Both the position numbers and the translations under genes were made by a program. 64,000 nucleotides of DNA from NCBI GenBank assembly GCA_019096065.1, contig JAGUCH010000009.1, positions 134,001 to 198,000 on the forward strand, given 5' to 3'. Shown piece by piece: positions 34,291 to 44,551 of this stretch (positions are counted from its first letter, which is position 1; every line of letters starts with the position of its first letter). The stretch is from Paracyclopina nana (Eukaryota; Arthropoda; Copepoda; Cyclopoida; Cyclopettidae). The notes beneath the pieces were generated by a model. That model worked only from the letters and a program-made list of their open reading frames with translations, was not told the DNA's origin and searched no databases.

Positions 34291-34777
34291 AAAAAGTGAG
34301 CATCGAGTCTGAGAACACAAAAATGATACACTCCTTATTTGCGCACCTATTTTGGGTGTTCTTCAAATAACAATAATTAACAAGACATCTGTTGAAAAGA
34401 AAAGTACGATGCTTTCCAATCATACACAACTGGTGACTGTCGCTTCTTATAGTTTTTCAAAAACCATTTAAAAAGGGAACGGCTTTCAAAATCTAAGGCT
34501 TTGCTAAGAATACATTGAAAGCCAAGACTTAAAAGTTGAAACATTGAATTAAAACTGTTTTATGGTCTTTAAGCAAGTTCTTTTTTATTTAGACTTATGA
34601 CGACATGTCAAGCAATGGAAACCAATTGGATGTCATTGGAAAGCTTCGAGGTTTAGTTTTCCACAGATGTCTTGTTAATTATTGTTTTCAGATCACCCAA
34701 AATAGGAGGGCAAATTGGGGAGTGTTTCATTTTTTGCCTGTAGACTCTATATTATTTTGAATGTTTTCTCTTCGCAG

Positions 34778-34978
34778 AAAATGACCTCATGGATGATGCC
34801 CAGTGGGTCTTTCAACGAGGCTGATGAGGACGAGGCTGACGACTCATCAGAAGATGATGTGTCAGAAGAAATCAAAGTTGTCGATGAGGAGCTGAAAAGG
34901 CTCCAGGTGGAAATTCAACTGCAATTAGCTAAGCAAGAAAGAGAGCTAAGAGCAAGGAACGCAAGCAGCAAAACAAGG
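34778..34978 (+). CDS. candidate acidic coiled-coil exon
   Basis: Bounded by a good acceptor (ctcttcgcag) and donor (acaag/gtagga). The open frame reads KMTSWMMPSGSFNEADEDEA, then an acidic stretch, then EELKRLQVEIQLQLAKQERE. Composition and splice signals suggest a real exon. Its partner exons are not found with confidence, and the family is unknown. Confidence 0.35.
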
Positions 34979-35675
34979 TAGGATCATTTTGCATTGGATG
35001 TAATTAATTTGGTGCCATTTTTGAGTCAAGCTTGGACATTTTGCCATAGCTTTGCTCAAATCTGAGCAAAGTGTGATAAACTTGATTCAATGTTGAAAAA
35101 GAGTCCCAGCTCTTATTGAGCTTTACGTCAACTAGTATGATTCTCTATATGCATTTGTTATATAGTTAATTTTAAAAAAGCCGATGAATGACTATTTTAA
35201 GTAACATCATGTGTTTCATTACTTTCAATTTATGGAAAAATAAACATTACGAAGTATTTGCATTTTTAAGATTTGTTCGCATCATTATATGTGATAAGGG
35301 ATATATATTACACTCTTCAACGCTATGCAACTAAAATTTGCTACCATTTTTATATTCATTTAAGTAAGGGTAATGTTAATTAGAAAATTGTTTTAAAATA
35401 TAATTAGGTACACTTATTGAACTTAACGTTACATTAATGTTTTAGCTTTTAATTTATAAATAATCTGACGATTCATTGATGTATTTATAATTCGTTTGCT
35501 AGTTAAGTAATTCAATCATTTTGCATTGGATGTAAATAATTTGGAACCATTTTTGAGTCAAGCTTGGACATTTTGCCATAGCTTTGCTCAAATCTAAGCA
35601 AAGTGTGAAAAACTTGATGCAATGTCGAAAATAAGCCCAAGCTCTTTAAAAGCTTTACGTTAACTAGGATGACAC
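34979..35675. repeat. direct repeat, about 160 bp, two copies
   Basis: 34983-35145 and 35515-35675 share long blocks such as atttttgagtcaagcttgga and cattttgccatagctttgct. The first copy starts at the donor of the 34778-34978 candidate exon, so the duplicated piece is intronic. Confidence 0.8.
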
Positions 35676-36400
35676 TCCAACTTAACATCCATTATGTTTA
35701 AAAGTGGAATTTTGGCGGGAAATTCAAAAGGCAGCAAATCCTGCCAGCCTCAATTTCTCGTCAAATCAATTGGGTTAATTCCACTTTGATTGAATTGGAT
35801 CCTTTGGAGTTGATCAACATGCAACTTATCGTGTCCTTTTAAGGCAAAAAAGGATTCTTATTGAAGCCTTTTGGGTTGGCCTTGAAGGCCATGACATGAT
35901 TAATTGCTGGCCTAACAATGGACTCCATTTTTGCACTCCATTCCAATGTTGATGCTGCTGCTCTAAGATGGCCAAAGATGACAAAAAAGTGAAAGACCTC
36001 ATAAATTTCCTCCCTTAGTTAGATGTCCAAGGCCTGGGTAGACAATCTCGGATTATTCGAGCGGATTTGGGAATTATGACTGTAAACAGTTTTCAGCTTA
36101 ATATTATATTATGTTAAAATATTAATTTGGGAAGGCAGTGTAATTAGGTGTCCAAAACGGGCAGAAAAGTCTTGGTTTACTCGAGTGGGGCCCTTCTTAG
36201 TAATGAATTTAAACAATGTTTAGCTGCAAAATATTGCTAATATTTTGCCAAATACTATATTGACTAAAGTTCAAAATTACTTGAAAATGTGATACAATTA
36301 GCATTTGGAAAGCAACAAAGCCGAATTGTGCCTAAAATAAAGTAAAAGTGTCATTAGAATTCGGTGTAAATTGAATAAGTCAAAAAAGTCACTATCTAAG
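35676..36400. other. no gene; two SINE-tail-like fragments
   Basis: Fragments near 36022-36070 (gatgtccaaggcc ... ctcggattattcgagcgga) and 36147-36190 (ggtgtccaaaa ... ttactcgagtggg) resemble the SINE tail. Nothing else recognised. Confidence 0.35.
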
Positions 36401-36401
36401 T

Positions 36402-36515
36402 TGATGGCGCCATGGTGAAGGCTCTAGGGCTCACGTGCAAGCGGTCCGCGTTCGATACCCATCATGGAAAAATCTTCTTCACTTTCACCGCCTCATCTTG
36501 CTCCGCTCAAACGAA
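36402..36515 (+). mobile_element. tRNA-derived SINE head, second subfamily
   Basis: tgatggcgccatggtgaagg resembles an A box and gcgttcgatacc a B box, 45-50 nt apart. An accgcctcatcttgctccgc tail-like string follows. The cloverleaf stems do not pair well enough for a tRNA gene. Confidence 0.5.
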
Positions 36516-36639
36516 ACAGAATAGTGAGATTTCATTTTGCAGCTTTGGTTGTTGACTAAGGTTAATTTCCATTTGCGCTGACAAGTCTGCCCTTTAAGAC
36601 ATAACAGTTCAAGTTTGCCCTTCCCCTTTGCCCATGTGA

Positions 36640-37200
36640 ATTTTGCTGCCTTTTTTTATTTGCCCTTATGAATTTGATTTTCACCCTCAAACCATTTTAC
36701 ATTTATGCCCTTTTTCTGTTAACCTCACTTTGACTGTGTTTTGCCCTTATGACTTTTGCCCTCATGAATTTGATTTTCGCCCTAAAACATTTTCCATTTG
36801 TGCCCTTGTTCTTTTAAACACACTTTGACTGTGTTTTGCCCTTATGACTTTTGCCCTTATGACTTTTGCCCTTATGACTTTTGCCCTTATGACTTTTGCC
36901 CTTATGACTTTTGCCCTTATGACTTTTGCCCTTATGACTTTTGCCCTTATGACTTTTGCCCTTATGACTTTTGCCCTTATGACTTTTGCCCTTATGACTT
37001 TTGCCCTTAAGACTTTTACCCTTATGACTTTTGCCCTTTCTTTAAATGCCATTGTGATTTTTGCCCTCTTGGCTTTTGCCCTTTTCTATTTGCTCTTTTA
37101 ACTTCTTTGCTCTATAACTTTGACACTTTTACTTTTACCATTTGCCCTCATGCTTTCCCCTTCACTTTTTTAATTTTGCCCTTCACTTTTTTCTTTTGCC
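36640..37200. repeat. minisatellite, 15-bp unit
   Basis: About a dozen perfect copies of TTATGACTTTTGCCC at 36838-37010 inside a longer region of ttgccctt-rich variants. A 15-bp unit gives periodic peptides (FCPYD on plus, IRAKV on minus) that are not genes. Confidence 0.93.
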
Positions 37201-37499
37201 CTTTGCCCCTTAGATTTGTAGGCCTTGGTATTTAGATTCATTTCATCTTTTGAGGCTTTTAGTTTTCAATGTTTTCCCTTTTTCATATTGCCAGGAAAAC
37301 ATTTTGAGACTTTTCTTTTCATATAGCAATTTCTTAGATTCTGTTGTTGTTGGCTTGGCACCATTTGGAGACAATCAGTCTACTCTAATGGGAAAAGAAT
37401 GGCTACTTTTCTTCTCTTGAGCATTTATTGAAAAAGCCAAATCAGATTACCAGGCAAAAAATCATCCATGTTCATGAAAATGTGCTTTATTACATCTTC

Positions 37500-38362
37500 T
37501 TTTTTAATTCGATCCATCATGCTCAGGTCTGGATATGATTCACAACTCCTTGACAAAGTTCATGAAACTCGTTCAAAATTGTACCATTTATTTCATTGTT
37601 TTTACCATTACAATTAACAAAAGAGCGCTTTCATTTCCATTTGGTTGCCTATAATAACAAGAAATGTTTTGTTTACTTTTTGGCCCGCGCGTCCTTTTTT
37701 CCACGATTTCAGCGAGCGCCCGCGCGCACGCCCGCGCGCACGCCCGCGCGCACGCCCGCGCACCAAAACTTGAGCGCCATCTATTATTTTTTTGTTTTTG
37801 CTCAACTTGTTAAGAGTAATTAGTAAGTTGTCAACAAATCGGCTCATTTTCGTCAAATCCACTCTGGCTCAACTGGTTTGTTTTGAATGTAAGGAGCGTT
37901 GAGCGACAAAAAGTAAGGCTATTAATTCCCATTCGATCCATCATTGCAATAGTTATTGCTTTATCAACTTTTGCTCAACTTGTCAAGAGTAATCAGTGAA
38001 TTGTCAACAAATCAGCTATTTCTATCAAATCCACTCTGGCTCAACTGGTTTGTTTTGAATGTATGGAGCGTTGAGCAACAAAAAGTAAGGCTATTAATTC
38101 ACATTCGATCCATCATGCTCAGGTCTGGATGTGATTCACAACTCCTTGACAAAGTTCATGAAACTCGTTCAAAATTGTTCCATTTATGTAATTGTTTTTA
38201 CCATTACAATTAACAAAAGAGCGCTTTCATTTCCATTTGGTTGCCTATAATTACAAGAAATGTTTTGTTTACTTTTTGGCCCACGCGTCATTTTTCCGCG
38301 ATTTCAGCGAGCGCACGCCCACGCGCACGCCCGCGCACCAAAACTTGAGCGCCATCTATAGC
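37500..38362. repeat. nested segmental duplication A-B-B-A with a GC-rich 12-bp array
   Basis: Block A (37505-37795 and 38110-38360) shares tcaggtctggatatgattca and the ggtttgcctata region, and ends gagcgccatctat. Block B (37797-37945 and 37968-38113) shares actctggctcaactggtttg. Copy 1 of A carries about four cgcccgcgcgca units and copy 2 has fewer. Confidence 0.8.
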
Positions 38363-41300
38363 ATTTTGCTTGCTATTAATTATTCCTTGATTTGTGGCAT
38401 TTGATGCCTTTTTCTGTGTATGCATGGAGTAAAAAGGGATCATTTATGTTGAGTACAATGACAGAGCTTTTGGGTTCAGCTATATGTACAAGTAGAAAGC
38501 TTTCTTTATGCATAGAGAAGTATAAATGGTAGCCCATTAAACCTCCATATTCTCCAGCATGAATAATGTGCTGTAGTAGCCTGACATGAGGCTCTTTCAT
38601 CGGTTATTTCCATATGTAGAGTCTGACCCCCAAAAAGTCCCACAAACTCTTGAAATTCCTCATTAAAGTTACCTAGGCGTCCAAGGCGGTGTTGCTGCGC
38701 TTTACCGCCTCGGATGATTTGAGCGGAGCGTTGTTTTTAGTTTACTGGGAGGTTTTAGGTGTTATTTACTTAATTAAGGATTACAAAGTTAAAAATCATG
38801 ATATTTTAGTTAATATATAATCAATATGAGTCTAAGATATTTTAAAAAAGTATTTTTTCTGATTAGCTTGTCTCGCTCCGCTCGATTTATTGAAAGACAA
38901 TTTAACTTGTTTAATGTTGTTTTTTTAATGTTTAAAAATTGCAGCTGATTATTTATGGAGAAATTGTGTCATGTATTTTCTATTAAATATAAAATTAAAG
39001 GGTTAGTATGTATTTTTTTATGGATCAGACTCTGCTTTTCTCTTTTATGTTTGAGCCCTTTGAATCTTGCTTTAACTCAGTCATTCGTGAAATCTCATTG
39101 TTTCTCATCTTCCAACCAGAGACATTGACGTACATTTGGTACTCTTTGCATGAGATGAAGAAAGCCGCAGTCAGCGTTTGAATTTTCCCGCCAAAACTCC
39201 ACTTTTGGTTAGCATTCAAAAGTGTAATGCATTTTTGTGGCCAGCAACAAATTATTAGTTTTTGCCCAAAGTTGACCTATTTCGTTGCTAATTTGTGACA
39301 TTTTTGCATGTAACGGTTAATTTTAACGAAAACCGTTATTTGGATTAATATCATGGAAATTAGAAAGCCGTTAACTCATTGTAGTTTAAACATGTAACGT
39401 TATTTAACGCGGTTTCCTGAATTATAATTTGTTAATGATTGGCTTCGTTATTTTCGTTATGGTTGATATTTTTGCTAAATGTTGATAAGTAAAATGGGTT
39501 AAAATTGCTTGAAAGCGTTATTATTTTATATGTCAGTACACAATAAAGCCAATTTGTGCAAATAAATATGAAAAAGTTGGCCAAATTTCAAAGGCTGTGC
39601 AAAATCTAAAACTTTGCAACTAAACCCGTTAATTTAAAATAATTATAAATTAAAATTTTACTTGCTCCAAAATATGTTTACATTAAAATACCAAAAGTCC
39701 AAACAAAAAAATTCAAAATTCGCGCCATTTTTCAGTAGCTTTCCCATTTTTGGCAAAAATTGGCTTTTCTGCGTTACAACATAGAATTCAATATCGCTTT
39801 CCAGCTTTTTTGTATGATTTTTCTCATTGACATTTTGCAAAAATATCGACCATATTCGTGCAAATGAAGCGGGCTTTTGAAATGCTCGAGCTCCTTGTCG
39901 ATCCTGCACCAGTTCCCATCTTGGCCGCTAGATGGCGCCACATTCACATTGTTTACATTAGTCTTTTGATGTATCATCATCGATCCAAGTGAGCAACAGG
40001 GCCATCATTTATGGGTTGTTTGGCAGGACTTTTGTACAGTATGGGTTGCCAAGTAAAGGCCCTTATCATCATCTGCTCCTAATTATGAAACATGTCATGC
40101 ATGAAACATTATATTATTTTATGTTTATGGCACACTTTCATATCTTTTTCAAAAGTTAAAATTACAAAGTATATAACTTAAAAATATTGATATACATTCG
40201 TAGTTTTGTGAATGATTGAAAAATAACTTTTTGGAGTATTTTATTTACTCTCATCAGTATGCAAATTTTTTTATGTATATTATATGTTATTCTATTCATA
40301 GTTAAAATTAGTCTTAAGATGAGTTATTTTAGCAAATCATCCTGCAAAGCTTTGTCTAGTAATTCAATTCACGACAATACTAGACAAAAAATACAAGCAA
40401 TTAAAATTAAAAACAGCTTTTAGCAGGCTTTAAAAAGCAACAAATTCAAAAATTGAATTTTTAATGAATTATCCTCCTAACAAATCATATTGAAACCAAT
40501 CAAATTAAAAGCTTAAAAGTATCCTCATTTCATTTTCATATGTTGATAAGAAGAAAAAAAGAGAAACTGGTTCTTTTCAAAAGCATAATTTCATAAGTCC
40601 AGTCTATAGATGAACGGGGCCTCAGACAGAAGGCATTTTCGCGCGCCACAAGTCCGGTACTACAAGTCTTTGTGCATGCTCCTTTAGCCCGAATTGAGCG
40701 CCTATTCGACACCATGGTAGTATATAGGCTTTTCCTCTGCTTTTAGCTACTACCGCTCACATTGGATTGAGAGATGGCCTAACCCAGATATTTTTGGTTT
40801 TGTAGCATTGTAGCCAAATTTGGCCAAAAAAGGTGGAAAAATGGGGATTATTAATTTCTTAATGTTCAGCTTTGCGAAGCATGAAACTTTTAAAAGGTTC
40901 CAGCTCCATGGCCTTTCATTTTTAGCAGAACATGCGTAAAAATGACCCTGTCCAAAATGAAAAGGGCCAACTTTTCTTATTTCATAAGCAAGTCTCTAGA
41001 TCAGCTGGGAAAGGAGATACAGAGCACCACAAAAAATGGATGTGATTAGCGTGAACACTTTTTAAGTAAAATCATTACCCTCCGTAACTCTTTTCCTTGT
41101 CGACCCAGCGATTTGCTTATGAAATTAAAAAGTTTTAGAATTCAATTTCAGTAGGGGTCATTGAAGCACAACTTTGCCAAAAAACCAAGTGGATTTGAGT
41201 TAGAGGCTTTGCAAAATCTTTGCCTTCGCAAGCTTCCCGCTACCAATTTTGTATTTGCCCCCAAGGTAACATTTTTTAGAGCTCATAACCTGCCAAGGTT

Positions 41301-42360
41301 TGAGTTGAGGTTGTGCAAGGTTAGGTTCTATTTCAAGTCAAGGTTTTGTAGCAGTAAACTACTGTCGAGTGTAGAAAGCCTTGGCCTGGCCTTAGTGAAC
41401 TAGCAAAGGTCCTAATGACAGCCTTACTACAATCTACCATTTACTACATAGCATTCACATAGGTTTATACATGCATAGTGTAAAATTTGCACTTTTTTAA
41501 AGGCCACACAAGGCCAGCCTAAGGGCTTTTCTTGGCCTTGGTTGCTAAGTCTCACATTTTCACTGCTAACATCTCCCACATTCTTGCACACTTTGACAGT
41601 GCAGTGGTGTTCATCTGCTGGTTATTTCATTGAATTAATGCTTTTTTGGCAAGTTTTTAGTTTTTGACTAATTTCAGTTATGATGCAAACTTTTTTACTG
41701 ACCAAAAAAATCTGCTGATTTTTTAAGCAAATCAAATGTGAAAAACAGTTTTTGATTAATATTCTTGTTGATTGATAAGCATTTTGATGCTATTTTTTGA
41801 TACTGTGACAGTTTTTGACCAAATTGTATTTTTGGCAAAAATTATATTTTTGGCAATGCTCAAAACTTTTTCTTATCATATCTTAGGTTTTGCCAAATAT
41901 TTTGACAAACCTGCATTTTTGAAAAAATGTATTTTTGAAAAAAACCTGTATTTTCTGTCAATCCATTTTTTTGGCCAAATTTGCCATGTTTTTCAAAAAT
42001 AATTTTGCCCTTGTAATATTTAAGCAAAAAAGGACAAAAAGGGTAATTATTGTTGTGATCATTTGCAATGTTTTTAGCTGTTGTATGATTTATGTGTTAA
42101 CTTGGAAAACATGTAATGAGAGCTGATTGCCAACTAGCACTTTAGCTTTCAGTCCTCGATACTGAAAATCCCAAAAAGTATCAAGTTTCCCTCAAGTCAA
42201 AGTAGATTTCTTCCTTTCCTTTACCATGAAGCATATCACATAATTTTGAGCTAAACTAGCTCAATGGATCGAGTTTAAAGCCGAGCTGAGTTAATTGGTA
42301 AACTATTTACCTCTATGTCTTAAAAGTGTAGGCCCAATTCATGTGAAATAAAAAAAAAGT
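38363..42360. other. about 4 kb without a recognised gene
   Basis: AT-rich. One SINE-tail copy at 38672-38730 (taggcgtccaaggcggtg, then ccgcctcggatgatttgagc) and one CTCF-like motif on the minus strand at 39923-39938 (ggccgctagatggcgc). Short ORFs at 39025-39219, 39774-39980 and 41161-41403 lack codon or splice support. Confidence 0.4.
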
Positions 42361-42369
42361 GTTGGTAGC

Positions 42370-42979
42370 TGAATTCCTAGAACTTTTTGTTTTTGTCAAA
42401 AAGTTGTCAAATGTTTTTGACAACTCCTGAGATGCGCCATCTGGTGGCCATTTTGGTGCACGGCTGTAGTTGAATTCCATTAAAAAATCCTAGAACTTTT
42501 TTAAAAATTAAAAAAATAGTGTCAAAAAGTTGTCAAATTTGTTGGCAATTTTCCGGATGGCGCCATCTGGCGGCCATTTTGGCAAAAACAAATTGTCAAA
42601 AATTCTAGCAACCGTTTTCGTGCAAGTTGGACAATAAAATCCTAGAACTTTTTAAAAAATATTGTCAAATTTTTGACAATTTCACAGATTGCGCCATCTA
42701 GCGGCCGTTTTGGCCAACAAAAAATTTATAGTAAAAATTTGACAATAAATTCCGAGAACTTCTTTGAATTGAAAAAAATATTGTCAAAAAATTGTCAATT
42801 TTTTTGACAATTTCTCAGATTGCGCCATCTAGCGGCCGTTTTGGCCAACAAAAATCTTTAGTAAAAAAATTTGACAATAAAATCCAAGAACTTCTTTGAA
42901 AATTGAAAAAAATATTGTCAAAAATTGTCAAATTTGACAATTTTCCGGATTGCGCCATCTGGCGGCCGTTTTGGCGTAG
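42370..42979 (+). promoter_or_regulatory. 130-bp tandem repeat, five CTCF-like sites
   Basis: Motifs at 42434-42450, 42560-42576, 42691-42706, 42822-42837 and 42952-42967 read gcgccatct(g/a)g(t/c)ggcc. They are all in one orientation and spaced 126-131 bp. This matches the reverse-strand form of the conserved CTCF core (GCGCCMYCTRGTGGCC-like). Each repeat also holds tagaacttt and ttgtcaaa strings. An insulator or boundary role is inferred. Confidence 0.5.
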
Positions 42980-43220
42980 GTTTCATGCCCGGAGCTCCAG
43001 GTTGTTGAGGACCAAAAAGCAACAGCGCCTTGCTGCTGCTTTCGCCACGGCCTCATCCTCGGCGAGGCCGTCGTCCGTGTCCTCGATTCGTCGCGGCCTC
43101 GAACTAAGTTCTGGCGGCCTCGACAACAACCTCCAGTTCGCAGCCGCCGCGCGGCCTCAGCCGAAATTCTCACAAGTCGTCATTCAGCCTCGGAGGCCAA
43201 AACAGCTCAACTCTTTTACA
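42980..43220 (+). CDS. candidate GC-rich exon
   Basis: An abrupt GC-rich island in AT-rich DNA with an acceptor-like gcgtag/g at its left. The open frame reads RLLRTKKQQRLAAAF, then Ser/Ala/Arg-rich sequence, RRGLELSSGGLDNNLQF and QPKFSQVVIQPRRPKQL. A donor may lie at aca/gtgcag. The minus strand is also partly open (NWRLLSRPPELSSRP), so strand is not certain. No family recognised and no partner exon found. It could be a promoter-proximal CpG-rich segment instead. Confidence 0.3.
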
Positions 43221-43369
43221 GTGCAGTGTGACACATTCTAGTGCGGTGTTCATTTACGACAATGGGATACATTTTGTCTAATAAGGTGCTTTGACATTGA
43301 GAGTGTGCTATAAAGCGCTATGATTGGTTTGACACAAAAAGGATTTTGCCTAAAAATTGTCTAAAAGTT

Positions 43370-44000
43370 ATTTTGTCAAAGAAATGTTATTTTGTCAAAA
43401 ATGTTGTTTTGTCAAACAGAGTAATTTTGTCAAAAGAGTAATTTTGTCAAAAAGAGTAATTTTGTCAAAAGAGTAATTTTGCCAAAAGAGTAATTTTGTC
43501 AAAAAGAGTAATTTTGTCAAAAAGAGTAATTTTGTCAAAAAGAGTAATTTTGTCAAAAAGAGTAATTTTGTCAAAAAGTAATTATTTTAAAAAAGTTAAT
43601 TTTTTCAAATAGCACCTGATGTCTTTAAATTCATTTTGTCAAAAAGATATTTTGTCAAAAAGATATTTTGTCAAAAGGATATTTTGTCAAAAGGATATTT
43701 TGTCAAAAAAGTAATTATTTTAAAAAAGTTAATTTTTTTCAAATAGCACCTGATGTCTTTAAATTCATTTTGTCAAAAAGATATTTTGTCAAAAAGATAT
43801 TTTGTCAAAAGGATATTTTGTCAAAAGGATATTTTGTCAAAAGATATTTTTTCAAAATGTTATTTTGTCAAAAAGTTAATTTGTCAAAAAGTTAATTTGT
43901 CAAAAAGTTAGTTAGTCAAAAGTTAGTAAGTCAAAAAGTTACTTTTCAAAAAGCTAATTGTCAAAAAGTTATTCTGTCAAAAAGGCTAGTTTGTCAAATA
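43370..44000. repeat. minisatellite, 17-18-bp unit, with an internal 120-bp duplication
   Basis: Units of AGAGTAATTTTGTCAAAA, then gatattttgtcaaaa variants. A block of about 120 bp (from about 43579 and again from about 43706, containing caaatagcacctgatgtctt) is present twice. Confidence 0.9.
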
Positions 44001-44551
44001 AAGCAAGTTTGGCAAAGAAAGTTATGCTATACAAATAATGCACTTTATCAAACCAGTTTCTGACCATAAAAAGTATGGCATTTGCCAAAGCGAAAATTGG
44101 CCATGAATTTTGTCAACCAAGAAATCTAAATACGTACAACATGTGTCCCATTTGGTGATAAGTGAACATTTGTGTCAAAATTGCACAAATCATGCAGTGC
44201 ATTGATTACGCAACGCTGAAGAAGAAGAAGATCCAAAAGTCCCAGCAGTGCTACTAACACAACAACCAAATACATGACTGTTATTTGCTGGCAAAAGGAA
44301 AGCATTTTATCATCGAAAAAGCTGGTTGTTGTGTCATTATTGCATGCCAGCAATTATCAGGAGCCAGCCAAGGAAAAGCCATGTTTTTCTGGCCAAAAGT
44401 GTGCAAAAAAGTGTGTGTGTGACCTAAGAAAAATGGGGGATTAAAGGATTGAACCAAATTATGGGCTAGCGTGGCATGTTCATGATCAGCAGCCAACGGA
44501 AAGTTCCGTCTGTATTTTGATGTAGTGCAACTATTTTTGTCTTCCGCCAAA

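Noticed and set aside
36762..37101. ORFs with FCPYD, MTFAL and IRAKV repeats
   Set aside because: Translation of a 15-bp minisatellite in three frames; no conserved domain or start context.
39025..39219. Minus-strand ORF with protein-like composition
   Set aside because: No splice partners, no recognisable domain, and it stays below 65 codons.
39774..39980. Minus-strand ORF next to a CTCF-like motif
   Set aside because: No domain, no supporting splice sites.
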